Source: Stutzerimonas urumqiensis
GTDB lineage: Bacteria > Pseudomonadota > Gammaproteobacteria > Pseudomonadales > Pseudomonadaceae
Assembly: GCF_003640395.1 (NCBI RefSeq)
Contig: NZ_RBZQ01000001.1
Location: 248,001-312,000, forward strand
Direction: 5' to 3'
Length of the DNA: 64,000 nt
Made by a program: the position numbers and the translations under genes. Below are positions 8,443-17,135 of this stretch, in pieces. The stretch's first letter is position 1. Each line of letters starts with the position of its first letter. The notes below the pieces were generated by a model. It saw nothing but the letters and a program-made list of their open reading frames with translations. It ran no database searches and had not been told where the DNA came from.

Positions 8443-9147
8443 TCAGGAATCGGCGATGGGCGGGGTCGGACGAATGAGTAACTCGTTAACGTCGACATGC
8501 GGCGGCTGGGCCAGGGCATAGAGGACCGCACGGGCGATGTCGTCGGGCTCGAGCGCATAGGCGGGCGGCTGGTCGAACAGCGGCGTGTCGACCATGCCCG
8601 GCTCGATCAGCGTCACGCGCACGCCGCTGCCGCGCAGTTCCTCGCGCAGGCCATGGCCCATGCCGCTGACCGCCCACTTGGTGGCGCTGTACATCGAGCC
8701 GGGAATGACGAAGCGCCCGGCGGCCGAGCCGGTGAACAGCAGGTGGCCGCGCGAATCCTTCAGCGCCGCCAGGCAACAACGCGCCGTGAGCGCGGCGCCG
8801 AAGACGTTCGTCAGCACCAGATCGCGCCAGATGAGCGGGTCGGCCCCGCTGAAGCCGCCTTCGCCGCCGGGCATGCCGGCGTTGGCGAACACCGCGTCGA
8901 TGCGTCCGAAGTGCGCCAGCGCCTGGGCGGCCATCGCCTGCTGCTCTTCGATCTCACGCACGTCACAGCGGATCGCCACGGCGCGATCCGGCCCGCCGAG
9001 CTGTTCGACCAGCGCCTTCAGCCGCGCCTCGGAGCGCGCCGCCAGCGCCAATCGGTAGCCCGCGTCGGCCGCCAGCCGCGCCGTGGCGGCGCCGATGCCG
9101 GACGACGCGCCGGTGATCAGCAGGACCTTGTCGTGTGTGGCGGCCAT
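8443..9147 (-). CDS. Short-chain dehydrogenase/reductase
   Basis: This 234-residue classical SDR has the NAD(P)-binding TGASSGIG motif at residues 12-19, the NAG motif (FANAGMP), an active-site Ser in LFTGSAAG and the YSATK catalytic Tyr/Lys pair. The segment after it, IEPGMVDTPLF, is also typical. This subgroup resembles YdfG-like enzymes acting on small hydroxy acids or serine-type substrates. The true substrate cannot be told from sequence. It lies upstream of egtB on the same strand with a 94-base gap. The gene before it ends in a separate transcript direction that is also minus. Confidence 0.88.
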   Translation of the reverse strand: MAATHDKVLLITGASSGIGAATARLAADAGYRLALAARSEARLKALVEQLGGPDRAVAIRCDVREIEEQQAMAAQALAHFGRIDAVFANAGMPGGEGGFSGADPLIWRDLVLTNVFGAALTARCCLAALKDSRGHLLFTGSAAGRFVIPGSMYSATKWAVSGMGHGLREELRGSGVRVTLIEPGMVDTPLFDQPPAYALEPDDIARAVLYALAQPPHVDVNELLIRPTPPIADS

Positions 9148-9156
9148 CGGTTCGCC

Positions 9157-9465
9157 TCAGTAGTTGGGGGTGATCTCGGGAACGCCGGTGTCATCCGCCA
9201 GGCCGGGCGTCCAGGGCTCCAGCCGGCAGCCCTTGTCTTCCAGCGATTCGCGGGCCTGGCTGATGACTTTCGACAGGCGCTCGCCATCGGCGTAGTCGGC
9301 GCGCTCGACCGACGGCACGTTCAGCAGCTCGCCGCCCTCGCTGTCGATAACGGTGAAGCCGAAGCTGTCTTCGTCCGGGTTGGCGCTGGCCACGCAGCCA
9401 TAGGGAACGAACGCCTGCGAGACGTATTTGGTCGCGGTATCCAGGTTCAGCGGCGTAGTGCTCAT
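9157..9465 (-). CDS. Conserved hypothetical protein, 102 aa
   Basis: A small acidic soluble protein with no signal peptide, membrane segment or motif I recognise. It begins with an ATG that overlaps the stop of the upstream lipoprotein gene (ATGA, 9462-9465), so the two are translated together. It ends 9 bases before the SDR gene. Sequence such as DEDSFGFTVIDSEGGELLNVPSVE and a single Cys pair (Cys24, Cys80) gives no clear function. Confidence 0.7.
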   Translation of the reverse strand: MSTTPLNLDTATKYVSQAFVPYGCVASANPDEDSFGFTVIDSEGGELLNVPSVERADYADGERLSKVISQARESLEDKGCRLEPWTPGLADDTGVPEITPNY

Positions 9466-10412
9466 CGTGGTTCTCCATCGGCGGATGCGGAGGGTGCAGG
9501 GCCCTGACTGTCGGACAGTTCGGCGAGCCGATCGATTCCGTCGTCGCGATCATCGGCGCGTGCCAGGCAGTCGAGGTTGGCGAGGTCGCGGCGGATGTCT
9601 TCGATCCGCGCGTCGAGGTGCTGGCGCTGGCGTTCGTCGGCGAGGGCGTAGAGATCGACGGCCAGGTCGATGCCGGCCTGTTCGGCCTGGGCGTGGCTGT
9701 CTCGGTAGGGCTCGGTCCAGAAGGCCTCGCGCCGTTGCAGCAGGCGCGCGATGCGCTCGGGGAAGTCCTCGGCTTGACGGTCGGCGATGGCGTCCTTGAA
9801 GGCCTGCTGCCAGCGCGCGCGGTTGGCCAGCCACCGGGCGTTGCGGTCGCCGAGCGCCTGGGACCAGGCCGACACGCGCTCACGCTGCGCCTCGTTCAGC
9901 CGGCCGAACCAGTCGTCCAGCCGGTCGCGCATGCGCTCGGCGCGCTCGCTTATCTGCTCGTCGAGCGTCGGCTCGAGGTACTTCTCGACGCGCTCGCGAT
10001 GGTCCTTGTCGAGCTTGGCGTAGAGCTCGCGCACCTGATCGTCATCGAGCCGGCGCAGCAGGTCCACCGTGCTGGGGGTGATCTCCGCCGCGACCGCATC
10101 CATCGCTCGCTGCGCCTCGCGGTAGCGCGCCCGGAGGTTTTCGTGGGTCACGGGCTCCGCTTCGAGGCGGTCGAGCCAGGCGAGGTACTGGGGCAGCTGG
10201 GTGCTGCAATGCCAGCTCAGGTGCTCGGCCAGGTAATGGCGGAAGTCCTCTTCCTGCGCCGGGCTCATGTCGACGTAGTCGTCGACCTGCCAGGGAATCA
10301 GGTGGTCGAGGTTGCGATAGACCAGGCTGATCCGCGTGCAGCCGCCGATCAGCAGGGCGATCAGGATGACCAGCAGCAGCGGCCTGTACAGCCGGTTGGG
10401 CATCGGGTGCAT
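9462..10412 (-). CDS. DUF6279-type lipoprotein
   Basis: From the ATG at 10412 (GAGG nine bases upstream) the product is ~316 residues. It starts with a lipoprotein signal peptide ending in the lipobox LIGGC (Cys near residue 25), so it is probably a lipid-anchored envelope protein. The mature part is almost wholly helical, rich in Arg, Asp, Glu and Gln, with long amphipathic stretches (ERVEKYLEPTLDEQISERAERMRDRLD). I place it in the DUF6279 lipoproteins common in pseudomonads. Function unknown. It is coupled to the downstream 102-residue gene by an ATGA overlap. Confidence 0.82.
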   Translation of the reverse strand: MHPMPNRLYRPLLLVILIALLIGGCTRISLVYRNLDHLIPWQVDDYVDMSPAQEEDFRHYLAEHLSWHCSTQLPQYLAWLDRLEAEPVTHENLRARYREAQRAMDAVAAEITPSTVDLLRRLDDDQVRELYAKLDKDHRERVEKYLEPTLDEQISERAERMRDRLDDWFGRLNEAQRERVSAWSQALGDRNARWLANRARWQQAFKDAIADRQAEDFPERIARLLQRREAFWTEPYRDSHAQAEQAGIDLAVDLYALADERQRQHLDARIEDIRRDLANLDCLARADDRDDGIDRLAELSDSQGPAPSASADGEPR

Positions 10413-10589
10413 GGCGGCCTCGTTCGTCGGTACCTGTGCATGAGAGCCCGTTCGGCCCGGACGGTTCGCGCCCGGTGCGCAAGCGGGACGACGAACGAGC
10501 GGCCGGATGGCGAGCAAACCGCTGCCCGCGTGGTCAGCTATTGCAGGGTGCCGGCGTTCGGCCGGCGTTCACCGACGCGGAGGATTGAG

Positions 10590-10778
10590 ATGACACCTGA
10601 AGTGAAGGAACTCAGAGGCGATCAGATTCCAGATGCCTGGCGTCCGGCCTGGGCGGCCTGCTGGGTCGTAGAGTTGAACGGCGCGATCATGGCCGGGCCG
10701 TACGTGTCCGAAAGCGAGGCGCGCTCAGTGGCCGAAGGCAAGCGCGACCCGCAGGACTTCCAGACCCCGCTGCGCTGA
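10590..10778 (+). CDS. Small hypothetical protein, 62 aa
   Basis: A short gene with a strong ribosome site (GGAGG six bases before the ATG at 10590). The product MTPEVKELRGDQIPDAWRP... is soluble, with WAACWVVELNGAIMAGPYVS in the centre suggesting a small beta-sheet. It stands alone between two minus-strand genes. The good Shine-Dalgarno and sensible composition support it as real; no function can be assigned. Confidence 0.6.
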   Translation: MTPEVKELRGDQIPDAWRPAWAACWVVELNGAIMAGPYVSESEARSVAEGKRDPQDFQTPLR

Positions 10779-10889
10779 ACGACGGAACGCCGCGCCGCCG
10801 AGCAAGGCGGCAGGAGCGCCGCGGGCACGCCGCCTTGCCAGGCCACCCTTGGGCGGTCGGCTCGGTAGGGCGGCGCCCATCACCCCGGA

Positions 10890-11456
10890 TCACTCGGCTG
10901 GCTTGGCCTGCGCTGCCGGCTCGGGCGTCTCTAGCGAGAACGCCGCCTCGCTGGGCCGTGGCGGCGGTTGTACCAGCAGGCTGACCAGTTCCAGCGCCTT
11001 GTCGAACGAGGGGTAGCCGCTTTGCGCCACGTCCAGTTCGCTGTAGGCGGCGCGGTAGCGGGCGGCCTTTTCGGAATCCGGCTGGTCGAGCAGGTAGGGC
11101 TCGTCATACATCTTGTAGAGAAGTGCGATGGCGTGCGGGTGCCCCTGCTCGGCGGCGCGTTCGAGCAGCTCGATCACCTCGCCGACCTGCGGGCCCTGGC
11201 GAATCAGCAGCACGGCGCGGTAGAACTCCGTCTCGCCTCGCTCGTCCAGCGGCGCCGCGCGATTGAGCAGGGCGTGCGCCAGCTCGTAGCCGTCCTCTTC
11301 GGCGGCGGAAATCAGGATCTTGGCCTGCATCAGGTCGTTCTGGTACAGCAGGCGCGCCTGGCGGCAGGTACTGTCGCTCCCGGGGCGATCGCAGGGCTGC
11401 ATGGCGCAGCCGCCGAGCGTCAGCAGCAGGCCGATGGTGGTGGCGTATCTGATCAC
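10890..11456 (-). CDS. Lipoprotein with Sel1/TPR-like helices
   Basis: I chose the GTG at 11456, which has AGAGG about nine bases upstream; an in-frame ATG at 11471 is the alternative. The N-terminus is a short lipoprotein signal ending in LTLGGC. The mature part (~170 residues) has alternating helical pairs (AHALLNRAAPLDERGETEFYRA, GEVIELLERAAEQGHPHAIALLYKMY) that resemble Sel1-like repeats, which usually scaffold protein interactions. It ends in a Pro/Ala-rich tail. No partner is evident from the neighbours. Confidence 0.72.
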   Translation of the reverse strand: MIRYATTIGLLLTLGGCAMQPCDRPGSDSTCRQARLLYQNDLMQAKILISAAEEDGYELAHALLNRAAPLDERGETEFYRAVLLIRQGPQVGEVIELLERAAEQGHPHAIALLYKMYDEPYLLDQPDSEKAARYRAAYSELDVAQSGYPSFDKALELVSLLVQPPPRPSEAAFSLETPEPAAQAKPAE

Positions 11457-11686
11457 CCTTGTCCCTCTCATCCGTTCCGTATTGGCGTGCTTCGACCCGT
11501 GGGAACGCCTTCCGTTCGTCGAGGGTCCCAGCCTGAGCCGCTGGCGGTCGCCTTCGCCTGAGCGCGAAGGCGGTACCACTGGCTCCACTATAGTCGCCGG
11601 CCTCGGTCCACTGCTTCGTCGGTGCAGTCTGGTGCACTGCCAATGAGTGCCGACCGGCTTACATCGTGCCGTTCAGGAGACGCCTC

Positions 11687-12835
11687 ATGCTCGCTCGACC
11701 TCTGCTCGCCGCCACCTTCGCCGGGGCGATCCTGTGGGGCGGTTTCGCCAGCGCCGCGCCGGACCAGCCCCTGGACAGCACGCTCGGCCCGCTGGAAGTC
11801 ACCACCGTGGCCGACGGACTCGCCCGGCCCTGGAGCCTGGCGTTCCTGCCGGGTGGTGAGCGCATGCTGGTCACCGAACGGCCCGGCACGTTGCGCGTGG
11901 TGGGCCTGGATGGTCGCGTCTCCGAGCCGCTCGACGGCGTGCCCGAGGTGTATGCGACCGGGCAGGGCGGCCTTCTCGACGTGCGCCTGTCACCGGACTT
12001 CGCGAGCGATCGGCTCGTCTACCTCACCTACGCCGAGGCGGGCGAGGACGGCAAGGCGGGTACCGTCGTCGGTCGCGGGCGGCTGAGCGAGGACCTGTCG
12101 GCGATCGAGGATTTCGAGGTGCTTCTGCGCCAGCAGCCCAAGCTGTCGGTAGGGCTGCATTTCGGCTCACGGCTGGTATTCGACCGCGCGGGTGATCTGT
12201 TCGTGACGCTCGGCGAGAACAATCGGCGATCCACCGCCCAGGATCTGGACAAGCTGCAGGGCAAGGTGGTGCGCCTGAATCCCGATGGCAGCGTGCCGCC
12301 GGACAACCCCTTCGTCGACCGCCAGGGCGCGCGGCCGGAAATCTGGTCGTACGGCCATCGCAACCCGCAGGGCGCGGCACTCAACCCGTGGACGGGCGCG
12401 TTGTGGGTGAACGAGCACGGCCCCCGCGGCGGCGACGAGATCAACGTGCCGCAGGCGGGCAAGAACTATGGCTGGCCGCTGGCTACGCATGGCATTGACT
12501 ACAGCGGCCAGCCCATCCCGGAAGCCGTCGGCGAGACGGCCGAAGGCACCGTTGCGCCGCACCATGTCTGGGAGGTTTCGCCCGGCCTCAGCGGCATGGC
12601 GTTCTACGATGCCGAGCGTTTTCCCGCCTGGCAGCACAGCCTGTTCATCGGTGCGCTGGCCCAGCCGTCGCTGATTCGCCTGACGCTCGACGGCGACGCG
12701 GTGGCAAAGGAGGAGCGCCTGCTCGAGTCGCTCGGCAAGCGCATCCGCGACGTTCGGGTCGGCCCGGACGGCTACCTCTACGTACTGACCGACGAGGCTG
12801 ACGCCAGCCTGTTGCGCATCGGCCTGGCTGAATGA
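11687..12835 (+). CDS. PQQ-dependent aldose sugar dehydrogenase (YliI/Asd-like)
   Basis: From the ATG at 11687 (AGGAGA eight bases upstream) this is ~382 residues with a Sec signal peptide ending ASAAP. The mature protein is a six-bladed propeller of the soluble glucose/sorbosone dehydrogenase family. Visible family motifs are GGLLDVRLSPDF, GLHFGSRLVFD, SYGHRNPQGAALNP, WVNEHGPRGGDEIN and the late VRVGPDGYLYVLTDE. These enzymes oxidise aldoses in the periplasm with PQQ and calcium. An in-frame GTG at 11666 is a less likely start because it precedes the ribosome site. Confidence 0.88.
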   Translation: MLARPLLAATFAGAILWGGFASAAPDQPLDSTLGPLEVTTVADGLARPWSLAFLPGGERMLVTERPGTLRVVGLDGRVSEPLDGVPEVYATGQGGLLDVRLSPDFASDRLVYLTYAEAGEDGKAGTVVGRGRLSEDLSAIEDFEVLLRQQPKLSVGLHFGSRLVFDRAGDLFVTLGENNRRSTAQDLDKLQGKVVRLNPDGSVPPDNPFVDRQGARPEIWSYGHRNPQGAALNPWTGALWVNEHGPRGGDEINVPQAGKNYGWPLATHGIDYSGQPIPEAVGETAEGTVAPHHVWEVSPGLSGMAFYDAERFPAWQHSLFIGALAQPSLIRLTLDGDAVAKEERLLESLGKRIRDVRVGPDGYLYVLTDEADASLLRIGLAE

Positions 12836-12960
12836 TCGAAGCGCCGGACAGGCCGTGCGCAAGGCGTCGGCCTGCCGCGGCCACCGCGGTCCCGCAGGCC
12901 GATGACCGCGGCATGGGCCGGGCGCGCTAGAATCGCCCGCTTTCTCACCAGGACGCGATC

Positions 12961-13797
12961 ATGGCCGATATCGGGCGCTACAACCGTCTTCAGATCACCA
13001 AGCACACCGGCTTCGGCCTGTACCTGGATGGCGGTTCGCAAGGGGAAATCCTGCTGCCGAACCGTTACATCCCGAAAGACCAGCCAACGGAGGTGGGCGA
13101 CTGGCTGCGGGTGTTCCTGTACTTCGACAGCGAAGACAAGGTGATCGCCACCACGCTGCGTCCGCGGGTGCAGGTCGGCCAGTTCGCGGCGCTCAAGGTG
13201 GTGCAGATCAATCGGGTCGGTCTGTTTCTCGATTGGGGCCTGCCGAAGGACCTGCTGCTGCCGCATTCCGAGGAAAAACGACCGCTGCAGGTCGGCGATA
13301 CCTGCGTGGTGCATGTCTACCTCGATCGGCACACGGGGCGCATCACCGCGACCGCTCGTCTGGATCGCTTTCTCGACCGCACGCCGGCGCGCTACGAGGC
13401 TGGGCAGCCCGTGGAGCTGCTGGTGGTCGAGCGCACCGATCTCGGTCTCAAGGCCATCGTCGAGGGGCAGCACTGGGGGCTGATCCACCGCAACGAAGCT
13501 TTCAAGCCGCTGAGGCCGGGGCAGCGTGAACAGGGGTTCATCCGTGAGGTACGGGCCGACGGCAAGATCAGCCTCACCCTCCAGGCCCCTGGCCGAGAGG
13601 GCGCCGATAGCCTGCAACGCCTGATCCTGGAGCGGTTGGCGGCGAGCGGCGGAACGCTCGAGGTCAGCGATAAAAGCGATCCCGAGCAGATCGCCAAGCT
13701 GTTTGGTGTGAGCAAAGGCAACTTCAAGAAGGCCCTCGGGGCGCTCTACAAGCAGGGGCGCATCCGGATCCTCGACGAGCGCATCGAAGCGGTGTGA
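12961..13797 (+). CDS. CvfB family S1-type RNA-binding protein
   Basis: A 278-residue cytosolic protein with S1-like beta-barrel segments (IGRYNRLQITKHTGFGLYLDGG and VVQINRVGLFLDWGLPKDLLLP) and a C-terminal winged helix (ISL...DPEQIAKLFGVSKGNFKKALGALYKQGRI). This layout matches CvfB/YitL proteins, RNA-binding factors first named for virulence regulation in staphylococci. In pseudomonads the role is not defined. It is a single gene with its own start; the next gene is over 700 bases away. Confidence 0.88.
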   Translation: MADIGRYNRLQITKHTGFGLYLDGGSQGEILLPNRYIPKDQPTEVGDWLRVFLYFDSEDKVIATTLRPRVQVGQFAALKVVQINRVGLFLDWGLPKDLLLPHSEEKRPLQVGDTCVVHVYLDRHTGRITATARLDRFLDRTPARYEAGQPVELLVVERTDLGLKAIVEGQHWGLIHRNEAFKPLRPGQREQGFIREVRADGKISLTLQAPGREGADSLQRLILERLAASGGTLEVSDKSDPEQIAKLFGVSKGNFKKALGALYKQGRIRILDERIEAV

Positions 13798-14516
13798 GCC
13801 CCGGTCTCCGGCTGAGGAAAACTGCTGCGCTTTGACCGTGCCGCATCAACAACCGGCTCGTGCGCGAGCCGATCGGGTGGCTCGCTTGCCGCTAGTAGCC
13901 TCGCAGGCGAGTCCGATCCGCTTTTTCGCCTGTTCCCGCAGCGACGCTGGTCCCTGCCTGCCTGCCGCCCTCGATGCGTTTTCGCACGGCCTTTCTCGCG
14001 CTTTTCCTGCCCCGCCAGGCCGATCGTCACCTGATCGGCCGTTCCGATTGCCGTGGTTTGCTTCCACTTTGGTGGCGGATCTCTTGTTGAAAGCCATGAC
14101 CGTTCGTCGGATTTAGCGATAGCACTAACCACAACTTCTGATCCGTTTTGCGGGAATTTTGACGCCCGAAAAATAACTATTTTTTCGTGAAACCCGCCAT
14201 ATAGAAGGGAGTTGCCGTTTCGCTCGAAATAGTGGCACTAAGCTAGTAACTAGTGGCGCGCTAATGGCACTTTGTTCGAACTGTGCTCAAGTTGGCAAAA
14301 TATTGGCGCCAGCAAAATTTCACTTTTGCCGTTTCTCGATTTATAAAGCCGCCCAGCACAACGCGATGCCCGATTCGAATGACTCGATCGGCCACCTGCG
14401 AGGTGCTCATCGGAGTTGGCTGGCAATGCACGGCATAAGGAAACCGGCCAAGAGGCTCCTCCACTTTTTAAAAGGCCCAGCGCCTTTTGCAGTATTAAGT
14501 TCGGAGAGACACCTTT
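13798..14516. other. Long non-coding region before the first GH5 gene
   Basis: No gene in these ~720 bases has convincing coding signs. The first half keeps the high GC of the chromosome; the stretch 14100-14350 is clearly AT-richer. It holds TGGC tetramers at 14233, 14254, 14265, 14293 and 14304, several of them 11 or 21 bases apart. The last ~60 bases hold a block (14491-14509) shared with the second GH5 gene. I read it as promoter plus a leader of up to ~250 bases. A short CGTTCGTCGGA at 14101 recurs at 16740 in the second gene's upstream region. Confidence 0.55.
14233..14268 (+). promoter_or_regulatory. Phased TGGC element upstream of GH5 gene 1
   Basis: TGGC occurs at 14233, 14254 and 14265, that is with steps of 21 and 11 bases. 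The same 21+11 pattern is found at 16857-16892 upstream of the paralogous gene, at nearly the same distance from the start codon (284 and 279 bases). Between the repeats GCTA is also shared. Direct repeats spaced by one and two helical turns suggest a binding site for a tandemly binding activator. The regulator is unknown. Confidence 0.5.
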
Positions 14517-16661
14517 ATGTCGTTCGCAGTTTTCGCTGGTGCCCGTAAGGCACTCGTCGTTTCGATCGCCCTCGCAGCAGTCGTCGGCACTTGCACCGTT
14601 TCGGCCGATGTCCAGGCCGCCACCACCACCGCCAGCGCTTCGGTTTCCACCAGCGCCGCGATCAATTCCTTCACCAACAGCGACTGGCTGAACGGTATCT
14701 GGCGCAAGTCGGCAGCGTTCTCCATCCCGGCCACCAGCGCCAACGTCGCTGCGTTCGTCAAGGGCCAGCAGGTTCGCTTCGCCGACGGGCAGGTCCGCAC
14801 CATCGCGGCCATCTACAAGGTGGGCGCCAACCTGAGCGTGGCCGTCAGCGGCGCCAAGCTCGATGCCGCCAAGGTCGGTTACCCGAAGAGCGTTTCGATC
14901 GGCAGCGCCGCGCCGGCCGTGACCGCACCGACCGCTACCGCATCGACCGCCACCGCACCGGCAGCGATCGCGCCCAGCAGCACCGCGCTGATCGCGACCA
15001 CGCCGATGAACAACTTCACCAACAGCGATTGGCTGAACGGCATCTGGCGCAAGTCTGCCGGTTTCTCGATCGCCGCGACGGCCGCCAACAAGGCTGCCTA
15101 CACCGTCGGCAAGAGCGTGAAGCTGGCTGATGGCCAGGTGCGCAAGATCAAGGCTGTTTACGTTGTCGGCAGCAACATGAGCGCCATGCTCGATGGCGCC
15201 GCGCTCGATGGTTATCAACTCGGCTATCCGAAGACCGTTTCGGTCATCGGTGTAGCGCCGGCCACCACCGCGCCCTCGACGCCTGCGCCGTCCACCTCCG
15301 CACCTGTCGCCACGGCGCCCGTGCAGAACGTGCTGGCCACCAGCGTCTTCAACAAGTTCAACAGCGCCGACTGGGTCAACGGCGTCTGGAAGCAATCGAC
15401 CGGCTTCTCCATTCCGGCGACCACTGCCAGCCAGGCTGCCTTCGTCAAGGGCGCGAAGGTCAAGTTCGCCGACGGCCAGGTCCGCCTCATCACGGCCGTC
15501 TATGTGTCCGGAACCAACATGACCGTGCTGACCGATGGCGCACTGCTGGACGGCAATGTCGTGGGTTATCCGCAGACCGTTGCGGTCGTGACGGCGGATA
15601 CGGTGTCTGCACCGGTTGCCACGGCACCTGCCGTGACCGCTCCGGCGCCGGCTCCTGTCACTTCGACCCCCGCACCGACCCCGGTGGCCAAGGACAAGCA
15701 GATCAAGCTCGTCGGCATCAACCTGTCCGGTGCCGGCTTCGGCTCGGGCGCTCTGCCAGGCGTGCATGGCGTCAACTACATCTACCCGGCCGAGTCGTAC
15801 TACAAGAAGTACGCCGAAAACGGGATGACCCTGGTTCGCCTGCCGTTCCTCTGGGAGCGCATCCAGCCGTCGCTGAACACCGAGCTGAACGCGACCGAAC
15901 TGGCGCGCCTGATGCAGTCGCTGGACTTCGCGCACAAGTACGGCATGAAGGTCATCCTCGACATGCATAACTACTACCGCTACTACAAGAAGCTGATCGG
16001 CACGACCGAAGTACCGATCAACGCCTTCGCCAATGCCTGGCAGCGGATCGCGCAGAAAGTGCTGAATCACCCGGCGGTCTACGGCTACGGCCTGATGAAC
16101 GAGCCTTACGGCACCAACGGCCTCTGGCCTCAGGCAGCCGCTGCGGCGTCGAAAGCCATCCGTACCGTGGACAAGGAGCGCTGGATCTTCGTCGCCGGCG
16201 ACCGTTATTCGAGCGCCTACCACTGGCCGCAATACAACGGCACGCTGATCTCCGATCCGTTCATGCGCGAGCCGTCGAACAAGCTGGTCTACGAAGCGCA
16301 TATGTATCTGGATGCCGACACCTCGGGCACCTACGCGAACCTCAAGGAAACCTTTGCACCGAACCTGGGTATCGATCGCGTCAAACCCTTCGTGACCTGG
16401 CTGAAGCAGAACAAACTGCGTGGCTACATCGGCGAGCATGGCGTGCCGGACTTCGCTCCGTCGGCGATGGTGGCGATGGACAACCTGCTGGGTTACCTGC
16501 GCGAGAACTGCATCCCGATGACCTATTGGGCGGGTGGTCCCTGGTGGGGCGAGTACTCCATGGCGCTGGACGTGAAGAGCAACAGCTACCGGCCGCAGCT
16601 CCCGGTTCTCAAGAAGCACGCTGCCGCTGAGAACGCCTGCTCCAGCATCGGACCGATGTAA
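14517..16661 (+). CDS. Secreted GH5-type glycoside hydrolase with three N-terminal repeat modules (paralogue 1)
   Basis: This 714-residue protein has a signal peptide (cleavage likely after VQA near residue 34). Three copies of an ~80-residue module follow (about 49-128, 165-245, 277-358), each reading F-T/N-x-x-DW-L/V-NG-x-W-K/R ... ADGQVR-x-I ... VGYP, joined by Ala/Pro/Thr linkers. Residues ~395-700 are a glycoside hydrolase clan A domain of GH5 type: Arg441, His484, acid/base Glu529 in LMNEP, His595-x-Tyr597 and nucleophile Glu640 in GYIGEHG. It probably cleaves a beta-glucan-like or exopolysaccharide chain outside the cell. I do not recognise the module; a carbohydrate-binding role is inferred. 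Confidence 0.85.
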   Translation: MSFAVFAGARKALVVSIALAAVVGTCTVSADVQAATTTASASVSTSAAINSFTNSDWLNGIWRKSAAFSIPATSANVAAFVKGQQVRFADGQVRTIAAIYKVGANLSVAVSGAKLDAAKVGYPKSVSIGSAAPAVTAPTATASTATAPAAIAPSSTALIATTPMNNFTNSDWLNGIWRKSAGFSIAATAANKAAYTVGKSVKLADGQVRKIKAVYVVGSNMSAMLDGAALDGYQLGYPKTVSVIGVAPATTAPSTPAPSTSAPVATAPVQNVLATSVFNKFNSADWVNGVWKQSTGFSIPATTASQAAFVKGAKVKFADGQVRLITAVYVSGTNMTVLTDGALLDGNVVGYPQTVAVVTADTVSAPVATAPAVTAPAPAPVTSTPAPTPVAKDKQIKLVGINLSGAGFGSGALPGVHGVNYIYPAESYYKKYAENGMTLVRLPFLWERIQPSLNTELNATELARLMQSLDFAHKYGMKVILDMHNYYRYYKKLIGTTEVPINAFANAWQRIAQKVLNHPAVYGYGLMNEPYGTNGLWPQAAAAASKAIRTVDKERWIFVAGDRYSSAYHWPQYNGTLISDPFMREPSNKLVYEAHMYLDADTSGTYANLKETFAPNLGIDRVKPFVTWLKQNKLRGYIGEHGVPDFAPSAMVAMDNLLGYLRENCIPMTYWAGGPWWGEYSMALDVKSNSYRPQLPVLKKHAAAENACSSIGPM

Positions 16662-16676
16662 CGAGCGAGCGAAATG

Positions 16677-16707
16677 AAAAAAACGGACCTTCGGGTCCGT
16701 TTTTTTT
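16677..16707 (+). terminator. Rho-independent terminator of GH5 gene 1
   Basis: A six-pair stem CGGACC/GGTCCG with a TTCG loop (16684-16699) is flanked by a run of A before and eight T after, so the stem can extend with A-T pairs. It begins 15 bases after the stop codon and closes the first GH5 gene as its own unit. Confidence 0.92.
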
Positions 16708-16856
16708 GCATTTCGTAAAGTGCTGGGTCGTTAAGTGCCGTTCGTCGGAAGTTTGCAGGCGCACGCTTATTACAAAGTTTGTCAAATTCAAAAAAATGAC
16801 GTCACCGGTGCATAAGAAAAGGCTCTAAAAGGCGGCCAAGTGATGGCGCTAAATGC

Positions 16857-16892
16857 TGGCAAGTTGCTATTTAGTGCTGGCTATATAGTGGC
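16857..16892 (+). promoter_or_regulatory. Phased TGGC element upstream of GH5 gene 2
   Basis: TGGC at 16857, 16878 and 16889 repeats the 21+11-base spacing seen at 14233-14268, and about 22 of 36 positions match between the two elements. A further TGGC lies at 16844. TATATA-like sequence follows within and after the element, so it may sit at or just upstream of a promoter. Confidence 0.5.
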
Positions 16893-17135
16893 AGTCATCG
16901 TTTTACGACGTATATATGACGCCGGACATATGGCATTTGTCATTCCCCTGTAAGGCCGCCTCAATTAAAGTTCCTCACATCGCGTCGGGCGGCCCATCGA
17001 GCTAGTTGTCGCGGTGATTCACGTGCAGATCGGAATTGAGCACCAGGCCCCGTTTCGTTCGCACATGTCCTTTTAGTCTCGCCACTTTTTTGAGCGCCAC
17101 GGGCGTTCTGAAGTATCAAGTTTGGAGAGAACCGA

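Larger units (their letters stand above)
16662..17135. other. Region between the two GH5 genes: terminator, promoter elements and leader
   Basis: No gene is seen. After the terminator comes an AT-rich stretch (about 16740-16960) carrying the phased TGGC element and several TATATA-like runs (16882-16888, 16911-16918). The last ~240 bases form an apparent leader ending in a ribosome-site block shared with paralogue 1. Confidence 0.6.

Noticed and set aside
13846..14097. An 83-codon minus-strand frame starting MAFNKRSATKVEANH in the gap before GH5 gene 1
   Set aside because: It lacks a ribosome site, is low in complexity (Arg, Ala, Gly) and has no neighbours that fit. Not enough to call a gene.
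14293..14307. A sigma-54-like TGGC-N7-TGGC element (TGGCAAAATATTGGC)
   Set aside because: GG and GC are 10 bases apart, but the -12 half is TGGC instead of TTGC and no bEBP gene is near. I treat it as part of the TGGC repeat set.
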